Positions 36,853 through 44,587 of a stretch of DNA of 64,000 bases are shown here, one piece after another; position 1 is the stretch's first letter, and each line of letters opens with the position of its first letter. The translations under genes were made by a program, and so were the position numbers. The notes beneath the pieces were generated by a model. It was not told the origin of the DNA. It saw only the letters and a program-made list of their open reading frames with translations, and ran no database searches. Origin of the DNA: Sphingobacterium chungjuense (GTDB lineage: Bacteria > Bacteroidota > Bacteroidia > Sphingobacteriales > Sphingobacteriaceae). Where the stretch lies: contig NZ_WLYS01000003.1 of assembly GCF_011316935.1 (NCBI RefSeq), forward strand, positions 310,001 to 374,000, given 5' to 3'.

Positions 36853-36866
36853 GCACAATTAAAAAC

Positions 36867-37607
36867 ATGCTTATGAAAAACACCCCCATTATTGTCAGTA
36901 TTATTGGCGCCATTGCGCTCATTTGTGTGGCTTGGATCTTCGGCTCGTCATACCGGTATAAATACAATAACAGTAATACAATCAACGTGACCGGCAATGC
37001 TAAAATGGACTTCGAATCCGACATCGTAAAATGGTCTGCGTCTTACAGTCGCAAATCTACGGATTTGAGTGGAGCGTCTGAACAGCTTGGTAGAGACCGG
37101 GATTTAGTCAAAAATTTTCTGCTGCAGCGTGGCATTCAGGAAAAGGAAATCCGCTTCAATGCGGTCAATATCAGTCGAGAATTTAACTACTACACCGATA
37201 GCCAAGGAAATAGTTCCAATACCTTCACCGGATACAATCTTTCGCAACAAGTGAGTATAGAATCTAAAGATTTAGAAAAGGTAGATAATGCTTCTCGAGA
37301 AATTTCCAGTTTAATTTCACAAGGAGTTGAATTAAGTTCTAACGCTCCCAACTACTATTTTTCTGGATTGGAAGATCTAAAATTGCAACTCATTTCTCAG
37401 GCGTCAGAAAACGCCAAATTGCGCGCTCAAAATATTGCGACGGAATCGGCCACTTCTCTAGGACAATTGGTAAAAGCGGATCTTGGAATTTTCCAGATAA
37501 CGGGTCAGAATGACAATGAAGAGTATTCTTACGGAGGTGCATTCAATACCAGTTCACGTAGCAAAACAGCAAATATTACCGTCAAAGCCAGTTATTTAGC
37601 ACGTTAG
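36867..37607 (+). CDS. SIMPL-domain (DUF541) membrane-anchored protein
   Basis: 246 residues from the ATG at 36867 (36873 also possible). A single N-terminal hydrophobic helix (PIIVSIIGAIALICVAWIFG) anchors or exports the protein. The SIMPL/DUF541 domain follows: INVTGNAKMDFESDIVKW, LLQRGIQEKEIRFNAVNISREF, FTGYNLSQQVSI, and the C-terminal Ala-rich helix QASENAKLRAQNIA. The family (YggE/BP26 type) is envelope-located and linked to oxidative stress in some bacteria; its biochemistry is unclear. Divergent from the S9 peptidase. Confidence 0.85.
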   Translation: MLMKNTPIIVSIIGAIALICVAWIFGSSYRYKYNNSNTINVTGNAKMDFESDIVKWSASYSRKSTDLSGASEQLGRDRDLVKNFLLQRGIQEKEIRFNAVNISREFNYYTDSQGNSSNTFTGYNLSQQVSIESKDLEKVDNASREISSLISQGVELSSNAPNYYFSGLEDLKLQLISQASENAKLRAQNIATESATSLGQLVKADLGIFQITGQNDNEEYSYGGAFNTSSRSKTANITVKASYLAR

Positions 37608-37637
37608 TTGTAGTCTGTTCTGTAAAAACGTAGAGTT

Positions 37638-38480
37638 ATGAACTTATATACCATCGATACCGGATTTTTCAAACTGGATGGCGGCGCTATGTTTGGCGTC
37701 GTTCCCAAATCCTTGTGGTCGCGCACCAATCCACCCGATGCTAAAAATCTGTGCACTTGGGCAACGCGCTTGCTCCTGATGGAAGATGGAAACCAACTCA
37801 CGCTCATCGATACCGGATTGGGCGATAAGCAAGATGCGAAGTTTTTTGGACATTATGATTTGCATGGAGACGCCACCTTGGATTCTTCATTGGCAAAACA
37901 CGGCTTCCATCGCGATGATATTACCGATATCATCTTGACACATCTGCACTTTGATCATTGTGGTGGCGCGATCAAGCGAGAAAATGAACAATTGATTCCA
38001 GCCTTTAAAAATGCGAAATACTGGTCCAATGAAAAGCACTGGGATTGGGCCACTGTAGATCCAAATCCGAGGGAGAGAGCTTCGTTTCTAAAAGAAAACA
38101 TCTTGCCGATTCAGGAATCCGGTCAGCTTAATTTCTTGGCCGAAGGCCAATCATTCAACGAAAAAGTTGGTATTCGCTACGCGAATGGCCACACCGAGGC
38201 AATGATGCTGCCGCAGATTCAGTACAAAGGCAAAACCATCTTGTATATGGCCGATTTATTACCATCGGTTGGTCACATTCCGATTCCATATGTCATGAGT
38301 TATGATGTGCGACCGTTAGTGACCATGGATGAACGGAAAGATTATTGGCAAGAAATCGTGGATAATGAATACATCCTCTATTTAGAGCATGATCCAGAAC
38401 ACGAATGTTGCACCCTGCAACACACGGAAAAAGGCATCCGACTGAAGGAAACGTTTAAGTTAAGTGAAATTTACTTTTAG
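37638..38480 (+). CDS. MBL-fold metallo-hydrolase
   Basis: 280 residues, no signal peptide. Metal-binding signature THLHFDHCGG, with a further metal His in ANGHTEAM and near the C-terminus. The N-terminal NLYTIDTGFFKLDGGAMFG and ADLLPSVGHIPIPYVMSYD resemble the lactonase/quorum-quenching-like branch of the MBL superfamily, but the substrate cannot be assigned. It is 30 nt after the SIMPL gene, probably co-transcribed, and ends at a GC-rich bidirectional terminator. Confidence 0.85.
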   Translation: MNLYTIDTGFFKLDGGAMFGVVPKSLWSRTNPPDAKNLCTWATRLLLMEDGNQLTLIDTGLGDKQDAKFFGHYDLHGDATLDSSLAKHGFHRDDITDIILTHLHFDHCGGAIKRENEQLIPAFKNAKYWSNEKHWDWATVDPNPRERASFLKENILPIQESGQLNFLAEGQSFNEKVGIRYANGHTEAMMLPQIQYKGKTILYMADLLPSVGHIPIPYVMSYDVRPLVTMDERKDYWQEIVDNEYILYLEHDPEHECCTLQHTEKGIRLKETFKLSEIYF

Positions 38481-38521
38481 ATGACCTCAGAATCCTCCGC
38501 TTCATAATGATGATACAACAC

Positions 38522-38550
38522 AAAAAAGGCGAGCTCGCGCTCGCCTTTTT
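38522..38550. terminator. Bidirectional terminator, MBL gene / porin-like gene
   Basis: GGCGAGC (38528-38534) pairs with GCTCGCC (38539-38545), loop TCGC, flanked by an A-run and a T-run. Confidence 0.92.
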
Positions 38551-38597
38551 ACTGCATAAATTTTATCGTAACAAAAGATATCTACTCGATTCTTTCC

Positions 38598-39227
38598 TTA
38601 GAATTGGAAACCAACTCCGAACGACCAAACGCGGTTGGCAGCAGTCGTATTGCTATTGTTCGGAATCATATTGGTCAGACCTAGACCGTATCCAGCATTG
38701 ATTAAAAACCCGCTGCTTAAACGGTAGCCTGCCAAAAAGTTGACACCGGCATCTAGTCTGTTCATATTCTTATCGTCTCCGCTAAAGTTGATGTCTCTGT
38801 CAACAGAACCCTCATTACCGCCTACTCTGGCAGAAATTTTGTCTTTACCACTTAGATTTAGACCAACATACGGACCAGCTCCTAAGAAAATACTTCCAGA
38901 ATATCCTGTAGGGATATAGTAAACCGCATTTACAGGAATTTCTAATGACATCGTATTACGTGTTGTCGTCAGACCTGTGGTTTCGTTTCCAGTATCAAAT
39001 TTTGTACCCTTACCCTGCAATGATAATCCAGGTTGGATGGAGAAATTTGGTGCTACCGGAAGATCCGCATAACCCGTTACGTTGAATGAGGTATTGTTTG
39101 ATTGATTGTCTCCAAGATTTGAAATCTTTCCTAAGTTCACACCTGCGCGCAATCCATAAGAAACCTGTGCTTGTGCAGCACCAGCTAATAACATAGCTAC
39201 ACCGAATGATAGTAAAACTTTTTTCAT
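38598..39227 (-). CDS. Outer membrane beta-barrel protein (PorT-like)
   Basis: 209 residues from the ATG at 39227 (a GTG one codon earlier is less likely). Signal peptide ends AGAAQAQ. The mature chain has alternating hydrophobic/polar strands and Gly/aromatic turns typical of small 8-stranded barrels: VSYGLRAGVNLGKIS, FSIQPGLSLQGKGTKF, IFLGAGPYVGLNLSG, and C-terminal VWSFGVGFQF ending in Phe. This matches the outer membrane beta-barrel/PorT-like family; no ligand or partner can be inferred. Single gene. Confidence 0.88.
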   Translation of the reverse strand: MKKVLLSFGVAMLLAGAAQAQVSYGLRAGVNLGKISNLGDNQSNNTSFNVTGYADLPVAPNFSIQPGLSLQGKGTKFDTGNETTGLTTTRNTMSLEIPVNAVYYIPTGYSGSIFLGAGPYVGLNLSGKDKISARVGGNEGSVDRDINFSGDDKNMNRLDAGVNFLAGYRLSSGFLINAGYGLGLTNMIPNNSNTTAANRVWSFGVGFQF

Positions 39228-39230
39228 CAC

Positions 39231-39525
39231 TTTATTCTTTAAGTTTTGGACGCAGACTTATTATCTAGCGCCTCATACTTGGGTACATTGCAAAGTTCAG
39301 ACCAAAAACGGATCTCGACATGCATGGTGAATTCAAAACACAGTTATTCAACACTTTAATAACACCACCATCGAATTGATATGACGCAGTACCGACAATG
39401 CATCAAATAAAATATCATCATGACCGCTATTGAACTATAGATAATGGCATGGGATCTATAGGTAAGAAAGCAATATATTTAGCAAGCAGATTCAAAAAAA
39501 ACTTTATTATATCAAAGTAAAAGTA
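39231..39525. other. Intergenic region before tRNA-Cys
   Basis: About 300 bp, AT-rich, no ORF. I see no clear hairpin; a GAACTTTG sequence near 39285-39292 on the minus strand is a one-mismatch -7 candidate for the porin-like gene. Nothing else stands out. Confidence 0.5.
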
Positions 39526-39533
39526 TATTTTTG
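39526..39533 (+). promoter_or_regulatory. -7 box (TATTTTTG) of tRNA-Cys
   Basis: Exact TAnnTTTG ending 18 nt before the mature tRNA 5' end. No TTG at the -33 position. Confidence 0.55.
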
Positions 39534-39550
39534 CAAGCCGAAAGGGCAAT

Positions 39551-39621
39551 GGTCGGATGGCCGAGTGGCTAGGCTGAGGTCTGCAAAACCTCCTACAGCG
39601 GTTCGAATCCGCTTCCGACCT
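39551..39621 (+). tRNA. tRNA-Cys (anticodon GCA)
   Basis: 71 nt. Acceptor GGTCGGA pairs with TCCGACC; anticodon arm GAGGT-CTGCAAA-ACCTC gives anticodon GCA; T arm AGCGG-TTCGAAT-CCGCT. No encoded CCA. The 59-residue ORF starts 43 nt downstream, possibly on the same transcript. Confidence 0.96.
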
Positions 39622-39664
39622 CGTACTTAAATAACAAAAGGTAAAAAATTAAATTAAGCACAAA

Positions 39665-39844
39665 ATGGGAGTTACTCGTTTAAAAAGAAAAGATAGAAGA
39701 AACAAAACTGTTTCTCGTGTTGAAGTTCAGTTCTTGAAATTAGGTCGTAACATCGAGTTAGGTTCTAAAAGCAAAATGTCTGACAAAGACCAAATCTCAA
39801 AAAACAACGCGGTCTTAGATCAATTATCTAAAAGCGCAAACTAA
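39665..39844 (+). CDS. Small basic protein of 59 residues
   Basis: Starts MGVTRLKRKDRRNKTVSRVE and ends DQLSKSAN. The N-terminal third is rich in Arg/Lys (RLKRKDRRNK), the rest mixed polar; no signal, no membrane segment. Bounded by tRNA-Cys 43 nt upstream and by a 23-bp perfect terminator stem downstream, which argues that it is a real transcription unit. Base use is like a highly expressed gene (GTTCGT/GGTCGT-type codons). I do not recognise the family; the basic N-terminus suggests RNA or ribosome binding, as inference only. Confidence 0.75.
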   Translation: MGVTRLKRKDRRNKTVSRVEVQFLKLGRNIELGSKSKMSDKDQISKNNAVLDQLSKSAN

Positions 39845-39868
39845 TCTTTACGATCAGAGATCGTAATT

Positions 39869-39918
39869 GTCACATAAAAAAAGGAAAGATTAAATAATCT
39901 TTCCTTTTTTTATGTGAC
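39869..39918. terminator. Strong bidirectional terminator
   Basis: Perfect 23-bp stem, 39869-39891 with 39896-39918, 4-nt loop. Seven-base A and T tracts lie inside the arms, so it works for the small ORF (+) and for the M16 operon (-). Confidence 0.93.
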
Positions 39919-39939
39919 ATGGTATACAATTGGGAATCT

Positions 39940-41226
39940 TTACATCTTCCCAACCACCACCTTCACCATATCCTCGTATTGCAAGTATTTTTGTGCCATC
40001 GTTTGCACCTGTTCGGCATCCATATCGTGTAATACCTTCGTGTAATAGGCGTAATAGCTCAGATCCAAGCCAGACAAATGTACCGCCTTAAATTTGTCTG
40101 CGTGCGAGAATATAGATTCTAAACTTCCCAGCATGGCGCCCAGCATATAATTCTTCACTAATTTGATTTCTGCCGCATCGACAAGCTCTGTTTGTAGTAA
40201 GTTCATTTCTTTTTGAATCTCTTGCAACGTTGCCGTAGTCACATCGGTGCCTACTTGTGTCGAAATGACAAGCATACCAGTATGCTCAAAGGTCACTGCC
40301 GACGAACCGATTCCATAAGTATATCCTTTATCCTCTCGAATATTGCGCATCAATCGAGATCCGAAATATCCTCCAAACAAGGTATTCACAAACTGTATGG
40401 CTGGAAAATCTGCATCGGTGCGGCGCAAACTTTGTCTGCCTATACGAATCGACGATTGCACCGCATCGGCACGCTCTTGAAATTGCAATTCCGTGTGGTA
40501 CGCACTAGAAATATGAATCTCACTTTCTACCGATTTAGAAGCTGTCGTATTTTTCCATTTGCTGCCGCAATAGTCGGACACTTCTCGAATCACATCAGCC
40601 GTAATATTTCCCGATAAGAATAAGGTGCAATTCTCCGGTTGGATTTGCTGCGTATATAATTCCGCTAGCTCTCCACGATTCAATGCTGACAACCCCTCAT
40701 CAGTCACCACAGCGCCATATCTATTACGACCAAACAAGGTTTTATAGAATAATTGCTTGGCAACAAAATCATTTTTCTCCAAAGAGATCTGTAGACTTTG
40801 ACGATTAGTACGTTTGAAATTATCTAGTTCATGATCTGGTAATTGTGCATCTACCAAAATATCATAAACCAAAGGAAATATTTGCGGCACGTATTTATTA
40901 AGCGTATACAGTGTGTATGAGGTGTGATCAAAACTAAACTCGGGCATTAGAAATGCGCCGTAGTAATCCACCGTTTCTGCAATCTGTGCGCAAGTCATAC
41001 GGCTCGTCCCCTCTTTCATCAAGGCGCTTAACGCGGTATTACGCAATGGATCTTCTGATTTTGCACCAAATTTGTTTTTAAATACAAATTCGGCCTTCAC
41101 CAAAGGTTGGTCTTGCGATCTAAATATGTAAACAGGCAAGCCATTATCCAATACCATATGTTCTGGATGAACCAACGTCATCCCCTGAATATCGTGCGAC
41201 TGCGGTGCTTGTGCTCTATTCAACAT
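39940..41226 (-). CDS. M16-family peptidase-like protein, non-catalytic partner
   Basis: 428 residues. It has the M16 (pitrilysin/MPP) fold signature in its middle and C-terminus (FGGYFGSRLMRNIREDKGYTYGIGSS, which carries the conserved Arg/Tyr pair) but lacks the HxxEH zinc motif at the N-terminus, where NTALSALMKEGTS stands instead. Such subunits pair with an active M16 subunit, as in bacterial and mitochondrial processing peptidases. The active partner is encoded directly upstream with an 11-nt overlap. No signal peptide is visible in either. Not a pseudogene: the frame is intact. Confidence 0.88.
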   Translation of the reverse strand: MLNRAQAPQSHDIQGMTLVHPEHMVLDNGLPVYIFRSQDQPLVKAEFVFKNKFGAKSEDPLRNTALSALMKEGTSRMTCAQIAETVDYYGAFLMPEFSFDHTSYTLYTLNKYVPQIFPLVYDILVDAQLPDHELDNFKRTNRQSLQISLEKNDFVAKQLFYKTLFGRNRYGAVVTDEGLSALNRGELAELYTQQIQPENCTLFLSGNITADVIREVSDYCGSKWKNTTASKSVESEIHISSAYHTELQFQERADAVQSSIRIGRQSLRRTDADFPAIQFVNTLFGGYFGSRLMRNIREDKGYTYGIGSSAVTFEHTGMLVISTQVGTDVTTATLQEIQKEMNLLQTELVDAAEIKLVKNYMLGAMLGSLESIFSHADKFKAVHLSGLDLSYYAYYTKVLHDMDAEQVQTMAQKYLQYEDMVKVVVGKM

Positions 41227-42472
41227 GTGATTCCTGATTTTTTGCGTGGTAAATTAAGGTAGATGAGTTCTCTGCCCTAAAAATTTCGGCTGAGACTCGC
41301 TGAATATCCGAGTTGGTGATAGCGGCATATTTTGCGACTTCGGTATTGTATGCATTCGCATCGCCCAACAACTCAAAATAGGCTAGATTCATCGCTTTGT
41401 CCAAGACAGAAAGTTCTGCAAAGACCATGGTCGATTCTACTTTATTTTTGACTTTATCTAGCTCCTTTCCAGCAACCAATTCCGTCTTCAATTGATCCAG
41501 TTGCTCCCAAAGCGCTTCCTCTGCCTGGGCTAAATTAATACCTTCCGAAGGCTTACCTTCTACGACAAATAAATTAGTATCTACACTTCCCATCAAGTAT
41601 GCATTCACATCGACAAACAATTGCTGTTCTTTTACCAAAGCACGGTACAAGCGAGACGAGCTTCCGCGCGAAAGCAGATCAGAAACTAAATCTAGTGTAT
41701 AATAATCATCATGATGCCGATCCGGCCCATGAAATGCAATATATATACTATCGACAGGTACATCTGCTTCGACCGATTCACGCCGAGCAGCTTGCTGGGG
41801 CGACTCCTGTGGCAAAGATCTTTTTTTCACAGGATGATCCGGGATCGTAGCAAACCATTTTTCAACCAGCGCTTTGACCTCCTCGACTTTTACATCTCCT
41901 GCTATCACCATAATAGCATTGGAAGGATGGTAAAATGTCGCAAAGAACTGCTTCACTTCATCCATCGTTGCTTGTTCGATGTGCTCGATGTTTTTACCAA
42001 TCGTAGCCCAACGATATGGGTGTGCTTTATAGGCAAGAGGCCGCAGTTTCAACCACACATCGCCATAGGGTTGATTCAGATAGCGTTGCTTAAATTCTTC
42101 GATAACCACTTGTCTTTGCACTTCCAAACTTTGCTCGCTAAAGGCCAAACTCAGCATCCGATCACTTTCCAGCCATAGCGCCGTTTCTAGGTTGACTGCA
42201 GGAAGCGTGATATAGTAATTGGTGATATCATTACTGGTAAAGGCATTGTTCTCGCCACCCACTTGTTGCAAAACTTCATCATAATTGGGAATGTTGACTG
42301 AACCGCCAAACATCAGATGCTCGAACAAATGCGCAAAACCCGTACGTTCGGGATCCTCATCGCGAGCACCTACATCGTACAAAACATTTACACAGGCCAT
42401 CGGCGTGGTATGATCTTCATGCACCAATACACGAAGTCCGTTTGCTAACACAAACTTTTTATAATTTACCAT
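41216..42472 (-). CDS. M16-family zinc peptidase, catalytic subunit
   Basis: 418 residues. Inverted zinc motif HLFEHLMFGG (His48, Glu51, His52), followed by a downstream Glu region ETALWLESDRML / VVIEEFKQRY that supplies the third ligand. The N-terminal VLANGLRVLVHED and C-terminal SDLLSRGSSSRLYRALV are family landmarks. It forms a clamshell with the non-catalytic M16 protein overlapping its 3' end and degrades peptides or presequence-like substrates. It lies 16 nt after hemF in the gpsA-hemF-M16-M16 operon. Confidence 0.93.
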   Translation of the reverse strand: MVNYKKFVLANGLRVLVHEDHTTPMACVNVLYDVGARDEDPERTGFAHLFEHLMFGGSVNIPNYDEVLQQVGGENNAFTSNDITNYYITLPAVNLETALWLESDRMLSLAFSEQSLEVQRQVVIEEFKQRYLNQPYGDVWLKLRPLAYKAHPYRWATIGKNIEHIEQATMDEVKQFFATFYHPSNAIMVIAGDVKVEEVKALVEKWFATIPDHPVKKRSLPQESPQQAARRESVEADVPVDSIYIAFHGPDRHHDDYYTLDLVSDLLSRGSSSRLYRALVKEQQLFVDVNAYLMGSVDTNLFVVEGKPSEGINLAQAEEALWEQLDQLKTELVAGKELDKVKNKVESTMVFAELSVLDKAMNLAYFELLGDANAYNTEVAKYAAITNSDIQRVSAEIFRAENSSTLIYHAKNQESHVE

Positions 42473-42488
42473 CTAAATATTGAAATGA

Positions 42489-43391
42489 TTATACCCACGC
42501 AATATCTTGCTTGAGTAACGAAAGTGTTTGTTCTTCACGAGAACCTGGCTCCGCTTGGTAGTTATAAAACCAATTGGCCTGTTCTGGTAAGCTCATCAAT
42601 ATGGACTCTATGCGCCCATTGGTCTCCAAACCAAATTTGGTGCCCGAATCATACACTAGATTAAATTCTACATAACGACCGCGACGCAATAATTGCCAGT
42701 TTTTTTCCTGTTCGGTGAATGTTTTGTGCCGCGATTTATTGACCAATCCGCTGTATACTTTGGGGAATAAACGGCCTAAATCACAAGAAAAATCAAAGAT
42801 TTCTTCGTAACTCAATTCTGTATTCTGTGGCGTGATTTTATCGTAAAATATGCCGCCAATTCCACGTGTTTCCTGTCGGTGCTTGATATAAAAATAGCGA
42901 TCCGCCCAAGCCTTGTACTTCGCATAAAACTCCGGATGGTGCTTATCACAAACATCTTTCAAGCTTTGGTGAAAATATTGGGCCTCTTCTTGATCAACAT
43001 AATGCGGCGTGAGATCGATGCCTCCGCCAAACCATTTCACCTGATCATTCAACTCAAAATAGCGTATGTTCATATGAATAATGGGTACCCAAGGATTATT
43101 AGGATGAATTACAATAGACACACCCGTCGCAAAGAACTCATCTTCTTCCACACCGAAAGATTTACGAATGGGTTCGGGCAATTTACCATGCACTTCAGAG
43201 AAGTTTACACCACCTTTCTCGAAGATAGCACCATGCTGAATCACACGTGTGCGCCCTCCACCACCTCCATCACGTTGCCAGTTTTCTTCTACAAACCGAG
43301 CGCCGCCATCCAATTGCTCTAAAGCATCGGTGATTTCTTGTTGAATTTGTTTATAGGTATTTGCGATGTGTTCTCTCGTCATGTTTTTCAT
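42489..43391 (-). CDS. hemF: Aerobic coproporphyrinogen III oxidase
   Basis: 300 residues, normal for HemF. Landmarks: NWQRDGGGGGRTRVIQHG, GVSIVIHPNNPWVP, HMNIRYFEL, WFGGGIDLTPHYV (metal/substrate site), GGIFYDKI, and RRGRYVEFNLVYDSGTKFGL. It uses O2 to convert coproporphyrinogen III to protoporphyrinogen IX in haem synthesis, so the organism lives aerobically. The ATG overlaps the gpsA stop as TAATG; a second ATG three codons in is possible. Confidence 0.97.
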   Translation of the reverse strand: MKNMTREHIANTYKQIQQEITDALEQLDGGARFVEENWQRDGGGGGRTRVIQHGAIFEKGGVNFSEVHGKLPEPIRKSFGVEEDEFFATGVSIVIHPNNPWVPIIHMNIRYFELNDQVKWFGGGIDLTPHYVDQEEAQYFHQSLKDVCDKHHPEFYAKYKAWADRYFYIKHRQETRGIGGIFYDKITPQNTELSYEEIFDFSCDLGRLFPKVYSGLVNKSRHKTFTEQEKNWQLLRRGRYVEFNLVYDSGTKFGLETNGRIESILMSLPEQANWFYNYQAEPGSREEQTLSLLKQDIAWV

Positions 43392-44383
43392 TAAGTAAGG
43401 GAATCTGCTAATTTTTTGATCTCCTGCATAGGCTGTGCTCCTTGATACAATATTTGATATACCGTATCACAGATGGGCATGTGCAGTTTATTCTTCTTGA
43501 TAATGGATTGGATACAAGCCGAAGCATAATAGCCTTCGGCAACCATATTCATCTCCACTTGCGCAGATTTCACACTATATCCTTTACCAATCATCGCACC
43601 AAAAGTGCGATTGCGACTATATTGTGAATAAGCAGTTACTAATAAATCTCCTAAATAGGCCGAATGGTTAATATCACGATCACTCGGGTCGAGCGCTTTC
43701 ACAAAATAATCGATTTCACGTATCGCATTGGATATCAATACCGCTTGAAAATTGTCGCCAAAACCTAATCCATGACAAATACCTCCGGCTAAGGCAAAGA
43801 TATTTTTTAATACTGCCGCATATTCAATACCGATAATATCGGAGGAAATGATGGTCTTGATATAACGCGTTTCTAGCAAACTGGCCACCGTCTTGGCGTG
43901 ATCCACCGTACGCGAAGCAATGGTCAAGTAAGACAATCGCTCGGAAGAAACTTCCTCCGCATGACAAGGTCCGCCTACGACGACAATTTGCTCCAAAGGA
44001 ACTTGGTAAGCATAGGGCAGGTAATCGCCTACGACCATATTTTCGTCGGGTACAATGCCTTTGATAGCAGAAACCACTACTTTTCCTTCAAAATCCACTG
44101 CTGATAATGGTGCTAACACCGCTTTTAGGTAAGCTGCTGGTGTGTTAAGGATAATAATATCAGATTGTGCGACGACTTCGCGGAGATTGGAAGTGACGAA
44201 TTCGTCTGCGAAATCCACTTCTACCGAGCTGAGGTAGCTCGGATTATGTTTGTATGCACGAATGTGGGCGACATCTTCTTCTTTGCGGACCCACCAGTAA
44301 ACTTGCTTTGGCTGTTTGTTGTCGGAAAGCATTTTGATCATGGCTGTTGCCCAACTTCCGCTACCAATTACGCCTATCTTCAT
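43391..44383 (-). CDS. gpsA: Glycerol-3-phosphate dehydrogenase [NAD(P)+]
   Basis: 330 residues. N-terminal Rossmann motif GVIGSGSWATA; other family landmarks are NTPAAYLK, GPCHAEEVS, the catalytic Lys in EYAAVLKNIFALAGG, and FGAMIGKGYSV. It makes sn-glycerol-3-phosphate from dihydroxyacetone phosphate for phospholipids. First gene of a four-gene operon with hemF and the two M16 genes. A TACCTTTA sequence (44414-44421, minus strand) is a one-mismatch -7 box about 30 nt upstream. Confidence 0.95.
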   Translation of the reverse strand: MKIGVIGSGSWATAMIKMLSDNKQPKQVYWWVRKEEDVAHIRAYKHNPSYLSSVEVDFADEFVTSNLREVVAQSDIIILNTPAAYLKAVLAPLSAVDFEGKVVVSAIKGIVPDENMVVGDYLPYAYQVPLEQIVVVGGPCHAEEVSSERLSYLTIASRTVDHAKTVASLLETRYIKTIISSDIIGIEYAAVLKNIFALAGGICHGLGFGDNFQAVLISNAIREIDYFVKALDPSDRDINHSAYLGDLLVTAYSQYSRNRTFGAMIGKGYSVKSAQVEMNMVAEGYYASACIQSIIKKNKLHMPICDTVYQILYQGAQPMQEIKKLADSLT

Positions 44384-44564
44384 ACTTTATATTTGCTGCA
44401 TTTGATAATCTGGTAAAGGTACGTAATCCGAGGCAATACTCGAACGATTAAACCGCTATCGAATCGCAGGTCGCAGGACATACTTTGCAGTGCAATTCGT
44501 ATATTACTTATCAATTACCAATGTATTAACCTCAAATAGTAACAGTGCCTTAACATGAAGCGCA

Positions 44565-44572
44565 TATCTTTG
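44565..44572 (+). promoter_or_regulatory. -7 box (TATCTTTG) of alkaline phosphatase gene
   Basis: Exact TAnnTTTG ending 16 nt before the ATG at 44588. It lies inside the longer frame that opens at 44555, which shows that the later ATG is the true start. Confidence 0.6.
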
Positions 44573-44587
44573 CAAAAAAAGCAACCC

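Noticed and set aside
36769..36858. N-terminal extension of the S9 peptidase
   Set aside because: Removes the signal peptide from the N-terminus and overlaps the divergent SIMPL promoter; the ATG at 36768 is better.
39940..41226. M16 gene without HxxEH considered as a pseudogene
   Set aside because: The frame is intact and inactive M16 partners of an adjacent active subunit are a known arrangement.
44555..44587. Earlier start of alkaline phosphatase
   Set aside because: A perfect TATCTTTG promoter box lies inside it; the ATG at 44588 gives a better signal peptide.
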